Origin: Cheiracanthium punctorium | Lineage: Eukaryota; Arthropoda; Arachnida; Araneae; Cheiracanthiidae | Length of the DNA stretch: 64,000 bases | Direction of reading: 5' to 3' | Assembly (NCBI GenBank): GCA_038373885.1 | Contig: JAWZYV010013019.1 | Coordinates: forward strand, 248,001-312,000 | Notes under the pieces: generated by a model | Told to the model about the DNA's origin: nothing | What the model saw: only the letters and a program-made list of their open reading frames with translations | Databases searched by the model: none | Part shown: positions 22,461 through 33,851 of the stretch, piece by piece | How the letters are laid out: every line of letters starts with the position of its first letter | Numbering within the stretch: the stretch's first letter is position 1 | Made by a program: the position numbers and the translations under genes

Positions 22461-23130
22461 CTTCACTCAAAAATCCTACTTGTAAAAGGATTTAAAGGAC
22501 TACACCATATGCACACACTGTTCAATCTTTCAATTTGGGATAGCTTCTATAAGAAAAACATAAAATCACACAGTCTGGTGCTATAGACACGTGACACGGT
22601 ATTTCAAAGTTTAATAAGCATTTACCAAGTTGACCTTTTAGGTTATTAAAAACTAACTTTAATGGGAGTTTACAAACATGGCCAATAACTTCGATTTAAC
22701 CCATTGCTTAGAATAACATTTAAACGACTATTGATGAGCTATAAATCAAGTTAGGCAACATTAACTATGGAGCTTGTAGTTGAATATTTTCTGAAAGCCA
22801 ATCTAAATTGCCATCTTGAGCTGAAGACAGAATCGTACAATTATTTACGACTGAGTCAAAATCTGAATTACATGATTTTTTTAATTGGCGTGATTCTTTA
22901 TAAAAATTTGAGCCAATTTTCTCTAGATTTAATGCGTATACATGCTGTATCAATGAGTATAGAACTACTGATATAGCTACTCTGAATCAGATATCAAATG
23001 AAATTTATCAATGTATGATTATTGTATACTGGGTACAAAAAATAAACCAATTTTTGTTTTCTGCGTGGCTTTATCGGTTATTTTTTATTACGTTCTGTTC
23101 TCAACTATAGGATCTGGCTGAAAATTTTTC
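22461..23130. other. No recognised feature
   Basis: Overlapping frames on both strands at 22765-22976 are mirror artefacts of AT-rich sequence. Nothing is supported. Confidence 0.4.
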
Positions 23131-23139
23131 ATTTTAAAA

Positions 23140-23445
23140 TGACAACCTCCTAATCTACACCATAAGCGCAGGGCTCGCATCGTGGATGATTATCTTCAAC
23201 AAACAATTCAACACTTAACTAACCAGCTCGATCACTGGGCCTAAATCCTATCGAGCATATCTGGAATGATTTATGAAGGCTTACAGCTGTTCTCAGTCCT
23301 CTTCCTAAGACCCTTGCCACGTTTGCAACTGCTTTGCAGGAGCAATGGCTCTTGCTTCCAGCGAAACTGATAGGCCTCATAATAGTATACAGTGACAGTA
23401 GTATACTGCATCACTGTAGGTGCTTGTGCTATATTGACTCTAGGG
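23140..23445 (+). pseudogene. C-terminal half of a Tc1-family transposase, broken
   Basis: Translation gives RIVDDYLQQ near 23172, then GLNPIEHIWNDL at about 23235, an in-frame TGA at about 23270 where an arginine or glycine codon is expected, then RLTAVLSPLPKTLATFATAL, then EQWLLLPAKLI. The catalytic glutamate of the N-P-I-E motif is kept; the usual D-L before N-P is G-L. No inverted repeats are recognisable, so this is a decayed fragment. It differs from the copy at 17289 and from the one at 12696, so at least three Tc1 insertions occurred. Confidence 0.88.
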
Positions 23446-23519
23446 AGAGATCATATTCCATATTGATGTTTTCTGTACCAAACTGAACATCCAATTTCTC
23501 GGTTTTATACATATGCGAA

Positions 23520-25057
23520 ATTCTGAAATACCACTTGTGGCTGGTAATTTCTTTTCATGTTATTTAATAGATTACTAACTGTTGTAAGCTGCAGGTCTCA
23601 GTTCCATTAAATTCTACTCGTAACTTTTTCAGTAATCGTTCTTTTTCGGATTTTTCCTTAGTTAATAAGAACCCAGTGTATTAACAATAGCTCAAATGGG
23701 TTTTTTTTTTAAGTTTGAACTTCAAGTAAGACGGGATTAAATCAACCTAGTCGGACATAAGGTATCTTAAATTGTAGTTTCATGGTTAACTTTAATTTAA
23801 AAAATTTAAGGAATTAAGTAGACTTTATTCACAAATTAAATCAGATGAATACCTAAACATGAAATAGAAACAAAAAAATATACCTAGGCATTTCAATACA
23901 TTGTAAATGAAAGTTACTGATTAAAGGCTAATTAAAGCCAATGAGCAAAATTACGTTCATAACGTACGTTTTTTACTGGTTTTGCCTCAAACAATTTGGC
24001 ATAAATTTTCCACAGAGTGTTCAAAACAGAAATATAAATAAAATAAAAATTCCACTGTTAATTATGTATGTCTTACAGTGTTTATACTTAGATTTTTACT
24101 ACATTAAAACTTGTTTCTAATCTCAAATAATCTTGTTTCTAATCTCAATTTCTAAGCAAATTTTTCTGCACAGTCAGACAGTTTCAATCTTTAATTTAGT
24201 TTTATCACACTCGATATTTAAAATCTTTACGTGTCTAGTTACAGAGTAACTAGTCTGGTTGCACAGCATTTGAATACGTATAAAATTATGTTACTATGTG
24301 AAATAGCCAATATCAAAATCCTGTTTGATTAAACAAAATTAGCAAAAACCATAATTGTCAACAAAACTGTTTGATTTCTTTTAAGTCATGAAAAAAAACA
24401 GCGACGATGTACGCTTCTTTCAATTACAAGAGTAATTTTTTGTTGTTTACTTTACATTAAAAAAAATGTAATTAGCTATTAATAATGAGGCAATTGGAGT
24501 GGAGAGGAAAAAAAGAGCAAAAACAAATATCGATGAAAAAATTTTGATAATCAGCTTATAAATACTTTGCTTCATTAACTGTGATGCACTTACGAAGATA
24601 ATTTTTCTAAATTCTTTAGAAAAGACTTAAATGAACATATTTTAGTGTCTTGTTTAATATTTAATTTTTTATTAAGTCTTCTCACATTGGCATTTAACTT
24701 TTCTGATTCAAGATACAATGTTTAAGTAGGAATTTTTATGCTTGCATATTCTTTATAAATATGTTTGCAGATAAACGTTTATGTAAATGAGTTTTAAAGT
24801 TAATATTTCATGTCAATATTTTACTAAAATTTTGTGTTTTTCAAACATAATTTTCATAAACTGTTCTGCAATTCTGCAGGCACAGATTTTATTTCTGCAT
24901 TACTTTGTATTTTATTTTCGAATAATTTATAATTTAATTTTTGTTTTACTGAATATTTATCATGCACTCAAAGGCATTGTCAAGAGGATTTATTTTATAC
25001 TTTGCGAAAACTAGGAATAAGTGAATATGGGTGTAAAATTATTATGCTGATTTAAAG

Positions 25058-25061
<4 letters not shown>
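23520..25061. other. AT-rich DNA with no recognised feature
   Basis: About 75% A+T. CTTGTTTCTAATCTCAA is directly repeated at 24110-24146. No gene or element is supported. Confidence 0.45.

Positions 25062-25090
<29 letters not shown>
25062..25090. repeat. (TA)n microsatellite
   Basis: About 14 uninterrupted TA dinucleotides. Confidence 0.95.
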
Positions 25091-25870
25091 CTAGAGAAAA
25101 GTGATATTCTAAAAAATTCTGTCTTTCATCTAATAAGAATTTCGTATTATAGTAAGCCTCAGGGTAAAAATATTCTCGCTTCAAGTATATTACTTCACTC
25201 TTGCAAAACTACATCCTTATTTTACCAATACCTTATTTATCTTTTAACTTCGATATTGTATTCAGTTTGTAATAGTTCAGTTTTAGAGAACTTAAAGTTA
25301 AACATGTTCCATAAATGTTATTCTATTTTCGGGATTTCTAGACTTCTAGCTCTTCAACTTTATACTTTTCGTTTATTTTAAAGCCTGCAAAAACAGCAAT
25401 TAGTTGAGCTTTCATGATTTTCTTCTCTTTTCATGTTTTATGAGGTTAAATGGAAAAACTACTTCAAACTCGAGAGCAAATATTAAAACATTAATTCAGA
25501 AAAATTAATTGTAAGTAGTGAAAAAACACGAGGTTCAGAAATGTTCACGACATCAGAATCTAATGAACGCTATCCTGGACTTTGCTTTAGTAATCTGAAA
25601 AATTCTATCATTTTCTTCAGAAAACATTGACCTTTCGAGCCTTTACCGTTAACTGAGTCCGTGTGACACATGAGAGATATATTACTTAGTTGTGTGCAAA
25701 TACAATTCGTTATTCGTTGTCTATAGTTCCTTATATATTGAATTTAGAAAGCAGAATATAGTAATTGCCAAGTGAGTAAATCAATCAACGAAATTACCTA
25801 TATAGAACAATTTCTTTGAAGCTTCCTCCTCCCCTCCCCGAAAAAAAAAATTCACATTTATGAACTCTCA
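25091..25870. other. No recognised feature
   Basis: AT-rich; no frames, repeats or inverted repeats of note. Confidence 0.4.
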
Positions 25871-26176
25871 AATTTAGTTATCAGACAGCAAACGCTTTTA
25901 GCTTAAGTTATCGCTAAATCTCATCAATTACTTATTGCGTTGCAAAATATGTAAATTTATCTGAAATAAGAATACTCGTAATTTAGCTTAAGCTGTGGTT
26001 ATTATTAATTGACACTTTGGTTACACAAATTTAGTTATCAGACAGCAAATCTTTAAGTTATTGCTAAATCTTATCAATTACTTATTGCGTTGCAAAAAAT
26101 GTAAATTTATCTGAAATAAGAATACTCGTAATTTAGCTAGAGCTGTGGTTATTATTAACTGACACTTTGCATCTGC
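25871..26176 (+). repeat. Two-unit tandem duplication, period 157
   Basis: AATTTAGTTATCAGACAGC occurs at 25871 and 26028. The units share TATCTGAAATAAGAATACTC and GTGGTTATTATTAA without interruption, and differ by about a dozen positions including a small deletion in unit 2. The duplication is young relative to most repeats here. Confidence 0.92.
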
Positions 26177-26179
26177 CAG

Positions 26180-26866
26180 TAAATATCAACACTCCCTTTG
26201 ATATCTCTTGTCTTGTTCCAGCAGCTCTTAATAAAGGAAAATGCAACACTAGTAACATGAAAGAATGTCCTTTCATTGCGTTGATAGACCCCATTTCGGC
26301 AGGCTGTTGATTCTTCTATACTCTCCAAGATCGCCCGCTGCATTTGACAGGAGAGGAAAAATCAATCTATGTAATATTCTAACGAATGCGGTACTAATAT
26401 CGACGATATTTCCACGCTGCGAAGGCAACAGCTAGATGTAAACATTAGTGCAATAACAATAACGCATGTGAAAAAATCCAAATTAACAGTTCAATGACGT
26501 CAAATGGAGCAAGCATATATCACGCAGCAGCTAGATTACAAAATAACAATAACGGACACACAAAAATGCAAGATCTTTCGGACTTTTTCGTAGCTTTAAA
26601 ATATCGTATTTACAATACTTGGCGCATTAATCACCCATGTATAACCGTGCATTGGGCTTAAGAACATTTTAGCTATTTGCTCTTTCAACATCGGTATAAT
26701 GATGACATCCAAAATATGCAGCAACACTAGGCTAAATAAATTTAATGACAAATACTGTTAAAACAAAGAAATATGATTTTCAATGAAATGAGTTCAGAAA
26801 TTTAGCCAACACTGCACTGAGTATAAAGAACAGTAAGGTATGGGCGGCTACTAAAAAAAAATCTCA
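26180..26866. other. No recognised feature
   Basis: Contains the 62-codon minus-strand frame at 26155-26343, discussed among rejected items. No repeat is shared. Confidence 0.4.
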
Positions 26867-26870
26867 TTAA

Positions 26871-27690
26871 CCCTTTACTGCGCAGTGTTCCCGCTCTGGG
26901 AACACCAAACTCTGACGTTCTGACTGTTGCCAGTCACGAAGAATAGATTTGATTTCTATAAAAATAGTTGCGGGTGACATAGCTCCACGAGAATCCTTCA
27001 CTTTTTAGCACGTCTATTTCCCGTAAAAAAATTGTCACGATTATTTTTAACAGCACCGACATCTGCTGAAAAATGGAAGAAAGCGAGAACAGCTGGATAG
27101 ATTACCCAATGCTGAAAAAAGGGCAGCCGTTGCCATCGCTCGACTTAACTACCAGCAAGATGGCGGACGATCGAAACGTTCATCGCGTGGCACAGATATA
27201 GAGATCCCTTTTTTGACGACAGCTGGCTGTGCGGCTATTAAAAATAATCGTGAACAATTTTTTACGCGAAGTGACGTGCTAAAAAGTAAAGGATTCTCGT
27301 GGAGCTATGTCACCCGCAACTATTTTTATAGAAATCAAATCTATTCTTCGTGACTGGCAATTGTCAAAACGTCAGAGTTTGGTGTTCCCAGAGCGGGAAC
27401 ACTGCGCGTTTAAGGGTTAAAAAAGCTTGCTCAAGTGCTTCTCGTATGCAGTTCCAGATCAGGGGCCTACCCAGGGGGTAACGGATAGGGCTGCAGCCGT
27501 CCCCGTAATGAGTGAACATAAGATATTGAGAATAATACGCCGGCACAGCCAGCTGCGTCAAAAAAGGGTCTCTAGAACTGTGGCACGCGATGAACGTTTC
27601 GATCGTCCGCCATCTTTGCTGGTAGTTAAGTCGAGCGATGGCAACGGCTGCCCTTTTTTCAGTCTTGGGAAAGGGTTGCGCCTCAAAGCG
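26871..27690. mobile_element. piggyBac-type MITE PB1, compound copy (copy 2)
   Basis: TTAA flanks both outer ends (26867-26870, 27691-27694), and a third TTAA lies at 27417-27420. The left end (CCCTTTACTGCGCAGTG) recurs inverted at 27236-27416, ending CACTGCGCGTTTAAGGG. The two halves of the core palindrome, GCCGTTGCCATCGCTCG at 27127 and its inverse near 27630, are separated by this inverted left end plus about 120 bases of unrelated GC-richer DNA. The simplest reading is a PB1 element with part of a second PB1 copy inserted in its centre. No transposase is present; the frames at 27364-27705 are by-products of the palindrome. Confidence 0.8.
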
Positions 27691-27694
27691 TTAA

Positions 27695-28785
27695 TTATTC
27701 GTTAAAGAAAACTATGAAAAATTCAAGTTACAACACAAACGCAAATACAAAAAACTGTACAAATACTTCAGTTCATAGACATCAGCAAAATGTGATTTTT
27801 AAAAATACCTTTAAAAAATCATTCAAATTCCTCCACAGGCAGGAATAAAAAAATGCTGTTTCCCATTTCTTCAGACTTCGCGAAATAAAAATTGAAACAT
27901 CCACTCCATCTTGCTTATAAATCACTCATGGAGAATAAATGAAAAATGCTTTCAATAGATGTTATTTTGAAAGGTGTAATGGAAGTACTTATGCTTTGCA
28001 AGGAGAGAAACAAAAATCATTTGAAACAACAAAAAAATAAGAAAAAAAAGTGTCTGAAGATAAGAAAAAGGGCCTATTCAACGAAGGAAGAAATCATATT
28101 TCTTTCTGAAATGCCAGTGGGAGTGAATTTTTACCCTAAAAATGATAAATGGCTATTTTTCTACAGTATGGTAAAGATATTAAATATATAAGTGAATAAA
28201 TAATGCTTTTCTATTTGTATAGATAAAAACTCTGAGGAAGAATTTTAACTTTTTGCACTGTCAGAATTTTCAGCGTTATTTCACGGGTTTTTACTGTAAA
28301 GTGGAAAAATAAACCGTTAGTGACAGTCAGTTTATATCCAAAGCAAATAAAAATGTCTGAAATTAAGACGTTTTAAGAAAATTCCGTGAACGTTTTATAA
28401 ACCTTTTTAAATTTTCTCTGTTGGCTGGTTCATGAAAATGGAATCCTTATCTATTGATAGCTGCTGTCAGAAATGAAACTCATAACGTCCTATTTTTGGA
28501 TAGCTAACTTAAAAGTAGTTTTAGTTGATGCTCACTAAAAATTTTGAATATATAAGCTCAAAAATATTTATGCTAACTTCGCTAACTATGGGATACTAAT
28601 GCTAGTGTATCATTGTATAAGATTTACTCTTTCTACAGAGAATTGTCAAAAGTCAAGTTAATTTTGTAAGACAAGGTTAATATCAACATACTTAAATGCT
28701 TCGAGGAAAAATCCTGTGCAAGGGATATAACATAAGAGAAAATAAATTGTTTATTTTTATAATGTAATACTCGCCATTTAGCCAC
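27695..28785. other. AT-rich DNA with no recognised feature
   Basis: The 81-codon frame at 27946-28191 is lysine-rich low-complexity sequence without motifs. No repeats were found. Confidence 0.4.
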
Positions 28786-28789
28786 AAAT

Positions 28790-28985
28790 ACCGCCTCACC
28801 ATGGCACAATGATTATGTCACTGAAAATGGTAGGTGGCCAAAGTGTGAAGGTTCTGGGTTCGGGTCCCATCGCGCGGCTGTCGATCTAAGCGTTCGGAGT
28901 TTTCCGTGATTTTCTCCAAAACTAGCGTAAATACGGGTTAGGACCTCTTAGAAACACCCCCGACGGAGAGCGCACCCCTGTGCTG
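28790..28985 (+). mobile_element. tRNA-derived SINE, family S1 (full-length copy)
   Basis: CTCACCATGGCACAATGATTATG forms a degraded box A, GGTTCTGGGTTCGGGTCCC a good box B, followed by the body CTGTCGATCTAAGCGTTCGGAGTTTTCC and the tail AAATACGGGTTAGGACCTCTTAGAAACACCCC. The tail matches 34697-34740 and 62960-62990. This copy defines the element length at about 195 bp. Confidence 0.8.
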
Positions 28986-28989
28986 TCCT

Positions 28990-29800
28990 TCTGGCGTGCA
29001 TTTATAAGCGGGCTTCGGGCTAAGCACGCAAATTCGAAATACGTGTTAACAAAAACACAAAGCTATAAATACTTTTTATCTCGTTCAATTTATACATATA
29101 TTCATCTCTACCTTCCAACTTGCACCTCCCATTTTTTCGGAGTAAGCCTACCATATCACCTCCCGATTGGCTGATTGTAACGACAATAAGGTCAGTAGCG
29201 ACGATTCTGAAAACATAATTTTCGATTTCACAGACAAAAGCGACTAGTTTTTGTTGCGGTGGTAGCGTTTCTAACACCAAAAACTTCGCGGGCGGCATAC
29301 AGTAAAAGAGTTATATGGGTACCACGACAAAGGAGTGCTGTGTCTAGTGATCCTGTGGGTTTGGTGGTGTACTGTGTTGTGATTTGTATCTGTGCCAATA
29401 CTAAGTGAAATACTCTCCTCCAAAAAGCTTCTGGTTCCTTTTCCAAATGCGTTCTTCGTCGTCATCATCTGCTTTAAGTGTAATTCTTGCCTACCGGATG
29501 AAATAGCATGTATACCACACGATTGTATCCCTAGTAGCACAACTAGTTCAAAAAACGTTCAAAACACGTCCTTTAAACTAGTTGTGCTCCCAGGGGTGAC
29601 TTAGGTGAACCAATGTGCAAAATTGTAGAACCTGCGCTATTAAACACACTCAGCAATGTTTGTCGGAACTGTGTTTGTTTTGTTTTGTTTTTTAATTCAA
29701 ATAAAAACGTCGCTCGTGTGATGTCTTACCTGAGTTGTAGCGTTCCGCTTTTGGGTGGATGTGGTAAAAAATCCACGAATCTCCACAAACTTTCCTGAGG
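28990..29800. other. GC-richer non-repeat block, possible promoter or exon region
   Basis: Base composition is visibly closer to 43-45% G+C than the surrounding 30%, and no part is repeated elsewhere in the window. It contains an inverted CCAAT-type box (CGATTGGCTGA, 29163-29173) and a strong hairpin at 29536-29588. On the minus strand, TTCACCTCAG/GAAAGTTTG at about 29797 and CAACTCAG/GTAAGAC at about 29733 could bracket a 65-base exon that is open in all three frames. Overlapping frames on both strands prevent a coding call. It may hold a gene start or simply an old element. Confidence 0.3.
29536..29588. repeat. Hairpin with 13-bp perfect arms
   Basis: AGCACAACTAGTT (29536-29548) is the exact inverse of 29576-29588. 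Allowing four mismatches the pairing extends to about 24 bases per side with almost no loop. It is not repeated elsewhere in the window. Confidence 0.8.
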
Positions 29801-30480
29801 TGAACTTTAAAGTTTCAAAGTAGTCTACGACAGCTAGGTTGTAAGAATTCCGACATAATATGAAATCATAAAATAAAACTAAATAGTATTGTTACAGAAT
29901 ACTCTAATTCCTGGGCTCGTCGTTCTAAAGTACAGTTGGTGCAGAAAGTTCTAGTAAAGAGTCCACTCGTCATGATGGAACACGAACTTTGCTTCTAGAG
30001 CTTCGTCGAACAATCAGCTGTACAAAATTCACAAGCACAAACAGCTCGTAACGTGATGATGACAGTCCGCTTAGTACAGAAGCTTTCACAAATGCTGTAT
30101 TTCTCACACAAAATAAAATACTTCCTCATTCAAAAATTCAGTAGAAATTTACGAGGGATATCGCAAACAGTTCCTGAAGACTCAGCAAAAAAATTTACAC
30201 TCAGCACTTAAAAACAAAGCTTCAAAAAGGCAAGTGAAAATACTGCTTCTATAGCGTCAATGCAATGCCTTAAGCTCTCACGGACATCTGCTCTTTGATC
30301 AAGCAGAAACAGGACTGACTGAACTTTACAAATAGAGATGCTTTTATTCGTTACGGCGAACACTGGGGAAGCTTCCATAAATAACTATTCGTGGAATGTA
30401 ACAGAACAGACTCGATTATGATTGCGTAATAGTAGAGTAATATTAGGCTATAATGCATGTTATATTGCAGGAAAACTAGC
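29801..30480. other. Unassigned, possible decayed solo LTR
   Basis: The stretch from TGTTACAG (29890) to ATGTAACA (about 30404) begins and ends with a short inverted TGTTAC/GTAACA, as LTRs do. No 5-bp target duplication, primer-binding site or coding region is present, so this remains a weak suggestion. Confidence 0.15.
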
Positions 30481-30790
30481 TTTACAGGCCCCATTGGGAA
30501 AATCGCGCAAAATGACCGCAATGCCGACAAGCTTGGCGACTTTAGGCGAAAATCGTCAAATTTGGCGCCAAAAATAAGTCCCCAAAAGTGAGGTTAGCGA
30601 AGGCCTACGACCTATATTTCTCGAGATTTCCAGAAAATCCTATAGAAACCAATGGAGAAATATTAAACTCCATATCTCGTGTTCTAGTTAACCGATTTTG
30701 ATGCAACAAAAAGCAAAATTTAACTATTGGAAGCGTAGAATACGAATTTTAAACTATTTTAAAGCCCAGAACAGCGGGTTGCCCCGATAA
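30480..30790. repeat. Repeat R1-related segment
   Basis: AAATCGCGC, GGCGAAAATCGTCAAATTTGGCGCC and CCAAAAATAA recall 57890-58050, where AATCGCGCCATTTG and AAATTTGGCGCCAAAAATAA occur. The similarity is patchy and suggests a distant relative of the same family. Confidence 0.45.
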
Positions 30791-30885
30791 TTCGTAATAG
30801 TATTGTGCAGTTATCTTTATAGTGCTACCCAAGGGTTTAGTGGCTAATGTATGCTAAGTTATGGCTTAGCACACCTATATGCCCT

Positions 30886-30925
30886 ACATCATCCTATATG
30901 CCCTACATCAGGGGCATCTACCTAC
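30886..30925 (+). repeat. Small direct repeat
   Basis: TATATGCCCTACATCA occurs twice, 23 bases apart, at 30871 and 30894. Confidence 0.8.
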
Positions 30926-30951
30926 GGGGAGGAGTTTTTTAAGAATTTTTT

Positions 30952-31092
30952 TTAAGAAGTTCTAACACGTACTCACGATACAATCTGAGGAAACCGTCGA
31001 AAATTCCAAACCGTTAGATCGACAGCCAAGCTAAAGGCCCGAATGTGATCTATCATGTCCAGTGTCTTATTCACTCGGCCGTGATGGGGTCT
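30952..31092 (-). mobile_element. tRNA-derived SINE, family S1 (copy)
   Basis: The minus strand reads CATCACGGCCGAGTGAATAAG (box A region), CATTCGGGCC (weak box B), CTGTCGATCTAACGGTTTGG and GAGTACGTGTTAGAACTTCTTA (tail). It is complete in layout but diverged. Confidence 0.7.
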
Positions 31093-31335
31093 TCGGTGTA
31101 GTGGCTATAGATCCAATGAACCATTTTATCACACCGAGGTTCCAGGCTTGGGCTTGGGTTTACTATAGTAATCAAGTATAAGAACTCAATTCTATCTGCC
31201 GAGAAACCCGATCTCCTTATCCCATTATATTCTCTTCGGTTCTGTCATTCTTTTTCAGTTGAAGTTCGAATTGCTGATCGTGATGTTGTAGATGTTCCTG
31301 TTTAGGCATAAATGTAATAAACATACACATTTTCC
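31093..31335 (+). mobile_element. Possible SINE, family S2-like head
   Basis: GGTGTAGTGGCTATAGAT followed 35 bases later by ACCGAGGTTCCAGGCTTGGG resembles the box A and box B arrangement of S2 (GTGTAATGGCTAACG, GGCTTGGGCTT). It abuts the S1 copy directly. The end is uncertain. Confidence 0.4.
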
Positions 31336-31339
31336 TTCT

Positions 31340-31435
31340 TTAACCCATAAATGCCTACATTTTTAACACATTCTCAGCAGATCACGCAATAGACACGAGT
31401 GTAAGCTAAATTTCCTGTATTAGTTTTGTGAAGAA
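31340..31435. mobile_element. Truncated end of a PB2 MITE
   Basis: TTAACCCATAAATGCCTACATTT matches the terminus of the complete PB2 element that starts at 31440 (TTAACCCATTTGTGCCTAG). No right end is found. Confidence 0.5.
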
Positions 31436-31439
31436 TTAA

Positions 31440-31715
31440 CCCATTTGTGCCTAGATATTTTTGCGACTTTCTTCGATTTTTGCTAATACCAGTAGTAATA
31501 GATAAATTTCTGATGTCAACTTCTTGAACAAGGGGTGATTACTTTTAAAATCAGTATGCATAAAATTTGAAATGTCTACATTTTACTTCGTAATGTTAAA
31601 ATATTTTGTGGAGTTGAGGCTCAATTCTCGTAAATAAAGGCTAGGAAAAATAAATAACGTTTTCGACTAATAGCGAAAACGCCGTCCCAAAAAAGGGACA
31701 CTAGGCATAAATGGG
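31440..31715. mobile_element. piggyBac-type MITE, family PB2
   Basis: Flanked by TTAA at 31436-31439 and 31716-31719. The termini are CCCATTTGTGCCTAG and, inverted, CCCATTTATGCCTAG (14 of 15 identical). Near the right end GTCCCAAAAAAGGGAC is a short palindrome. At 276 bp it is non-autonomous. The TTAA target and CCC start place it with piggyBac-like elements, distinct in sequence from PB1. Confidence 0.88.
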
Positions 31716-31999
31716 TTAATTTTCCGATAAACGCGTAGTTTGAAAGAAATATGTGAAATTTTTGTTTTTCACGGCATGTATCATTTATTATTAAAAACTA
31801 TATTTTACATGTGAAATTGACATAATAAATTTGGCTTGTACTGTAATCCGGCAGTGAATGTATTTAAAAGACCGGTATCAAATTTTAAACTTAGGGTATT
31901 TAAAGATTAAACGACGAATCATCTCTATGCACGCAAGATAGTCGTGTTATTTTTCTCAATCAAGATTTAGATTGCCGGTGCGTGTTAATGAGATCGGCA

Positions 32000-32145
32000 A
32001 GCATTCTTTTCATTTGCTACCTCATTACCTGGTCGTCCTTTAATAGGGGGTAACACTGCTTGCCCACTGAGTGCCCTCATAATAAAATGGGCAATAATTC
32101 GGGCCTTAGTAGTGGCGAACGCTTCAAGAGTAAGTCCCCGGCCTT
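32000..32145 (+). mobile_element. tRNA-derived SINE, family S2 (3' part)
   Basis: The segment from about 32035 matches the S2 body at 22240-22325: GGGGGTAACACTGCTTGCCC, CTGAGTGCC, ATAATAAAATGGGCAATAATTC and TAGTAGTGGCGAACGC. The 5' tRNA-like head is not recognisable. Confidence 0.6.
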
Positions 32146-32914
32146 AGAAAAAAAATGCTGTAATTTGTTTCCTAGCTTAATGTTTCATTTCATTTCTGTA
32201 TAATAATTTTGTTTTTCCCTCTCTATTTTTATTTCTCTTTATAAATCTTAAACAAAAAGCTATCTACGATCCGGATCCCTTGGGTATTTTACAGCATCAA
32301 CGTAGTACGAAAAATCATCCAAAAATTTTTCCGACGACAGAAAGAATTCGGTTTTCATTTATCCAAAGCCAAGAGATCAAGGGAAAAAAAAACTCCCCCT
32401 ATCACGTGGATAAATAACTCGCGACTGATGAAAAAAAAAGAAAGAAAGAAAGAAATCCGGTAGGGGTTTATTCTATAATGCTTGGTACAAAGACCTTATA
32501 TTTTGGGCATAAGAAGGGCCGTTCATTTAAAAGTAAATAAAAATAAATAAAATTCCCAACATCATAGAAAGCTACATCACTAAGGAATCTTCCAATCATT
32601 TTTCGATCCAGCTTGTATGTGAACACACCGGGTTTTTTTTCAGTTAAATACAGAAAATAAAAACGCCTTGTAATATTCCTTAACAAATACTTAGTATCCT
32701 TCACAGAAATTGAAAGAAATGCAACAAACAGGCAGTTGTACATTTTTAAAACCTTTAATCATTATTATTTATAATCATTAAATACACAACAAAAGAGACC
32801 TTGAGACCTAACTATTAAACTATCTTTTAAATCATAATTAAATGTAAGCAAATTACAGGCTAGGGACTCAAAAATATGTATTCATAATTTGTAATGTACA
32901 CATACTTTCAACTA
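32146..32914. other. No recognised feature
   Basis: Includes an AAAG-type microsatellite at 32431-32454. The 91-codon minus-strand frame at 32468-32743 is F/Y/L-rich with no motif. Confidence 0.4.
32431..32454. repeat. (AAAG)n microsatellite
   Basis: A run of A followed by four to five AAAG units. Confidence 0.85.
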
Positions 32915-33668
32915 TCTAATATATAAAATTCTCGTGCCTCAGTGTTAGTTATGATACTCCTCCGCAGCGGCTCGACCGTTTTTAATGAAATTTTATTTGT
33001 ATATTCGATAGGTCTGAGAATAGGTTTTTAACTATGTCTCATACCCCTAAGTCATAAGGGCGGTCCACTCCAAAATTTTTAGCACCACAGTGCTATTCAT
33101 TTCAATCAGGTTTTTTGTGTAGACATTAGCGCGTCGAGTCACTTTTCAAATATGTTTGCCAGATAACGTGGAGGGGGGGGAGGCGTTAATAAAATGTTGA
33201 AAGTCGCACGAGGTTTGCAATTTTTGATAATTGATCGCTAAATGTGGTGCCAAAACGTAACAATTTATTATAAATATATTTCGAGTATAGTTAGAAAACG
33301 CCTGGCGTATATTGTAAAACAGTTTTATTAGGCGATTTTAATATAGATTTCTATTCCGAAGAAGTGCTTTGTGGAACAAGAAAGGAAAACACGGTACACT
33401 CATGGATTATGATGCCCATTCCAAACAGTATTTAAAATGTATTATCGGTATAGTTGGAATATGCCTATAGAAGGAATATGCCTGGCGAAGATTGTAAAAC
33501 AGTTTCAGTACGCGATTTTAAGATAGATTTCGATTCCAAAGATGTGTTTTATGGTACAAGAAAGAGCTGATTCCTATTTTAACGTCTCCACTCTCGCCAA
33601 CCTAAAAAATCCCCGTACTTTGATGAGCTTTGCAGTCATGGGTCTCTGGGAGTTATGCACAAGTTTCA

Positions 33669-33851
33669 ACGGTACTTACGTATTATCCCGGCGGTTCGCC
33701 AAGACAAGCAATTTTTCACCAAGATAAATGCCGGGCACATGAAATTGTTGATGGTTTGGAATACGTGTTGATGTTGGCAACAGTTTCCCAGCAAATTTGA
33801 CGTAAAAGTAGTTTGGCGGAAGTGACCGCCGGGATAATACGTAAGTACCGT
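33669..33851. mobile_element. MITE nested in Helitron HEL1
   Basis: The inverted repeats are at least 27 bp and perfect, beginning ACGGTACTTACGTATTATCC. The four bases TTCA precede (33665-33668) and follow (33852-33855) the element and could be the target duplication, though such a short match may be chance. The 183-bp length and absence of coding fit a MITE. The perfect repeats make it one of the youngest insertions in the window. Confidence 0.88.

Noticed and set aside
26155..26343. 62-codon minus-strand frame preceded by an acceptor-like CTCCTGTCAAATGCAG
   Set aside because: Its end overlaps the 157-bp tandem duplication, no donor or polyadenylation signal follows, and no homology is recognised. 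It remains possible but weak.
27364..27705. Overlapping frames on both strands suggestive of a small protein with QLRQKRVSRTVARDERFD
   Set aside because: They are by-products of the PB1 palindrome; the same string occurs at 52200-52280 wherever the MITE occurs, with no start or stop conservation.
29890..30404. Solo LTR
   Set aside because: Only the short TGTTAC/GTAACA inverted ends support it; there is no target duplication and no second copy.
32468..32743. 91-codon minus-strand frame
   Set aside because: F, Y and L rich as expected from AT-rich DNA; no splice signals or motif.
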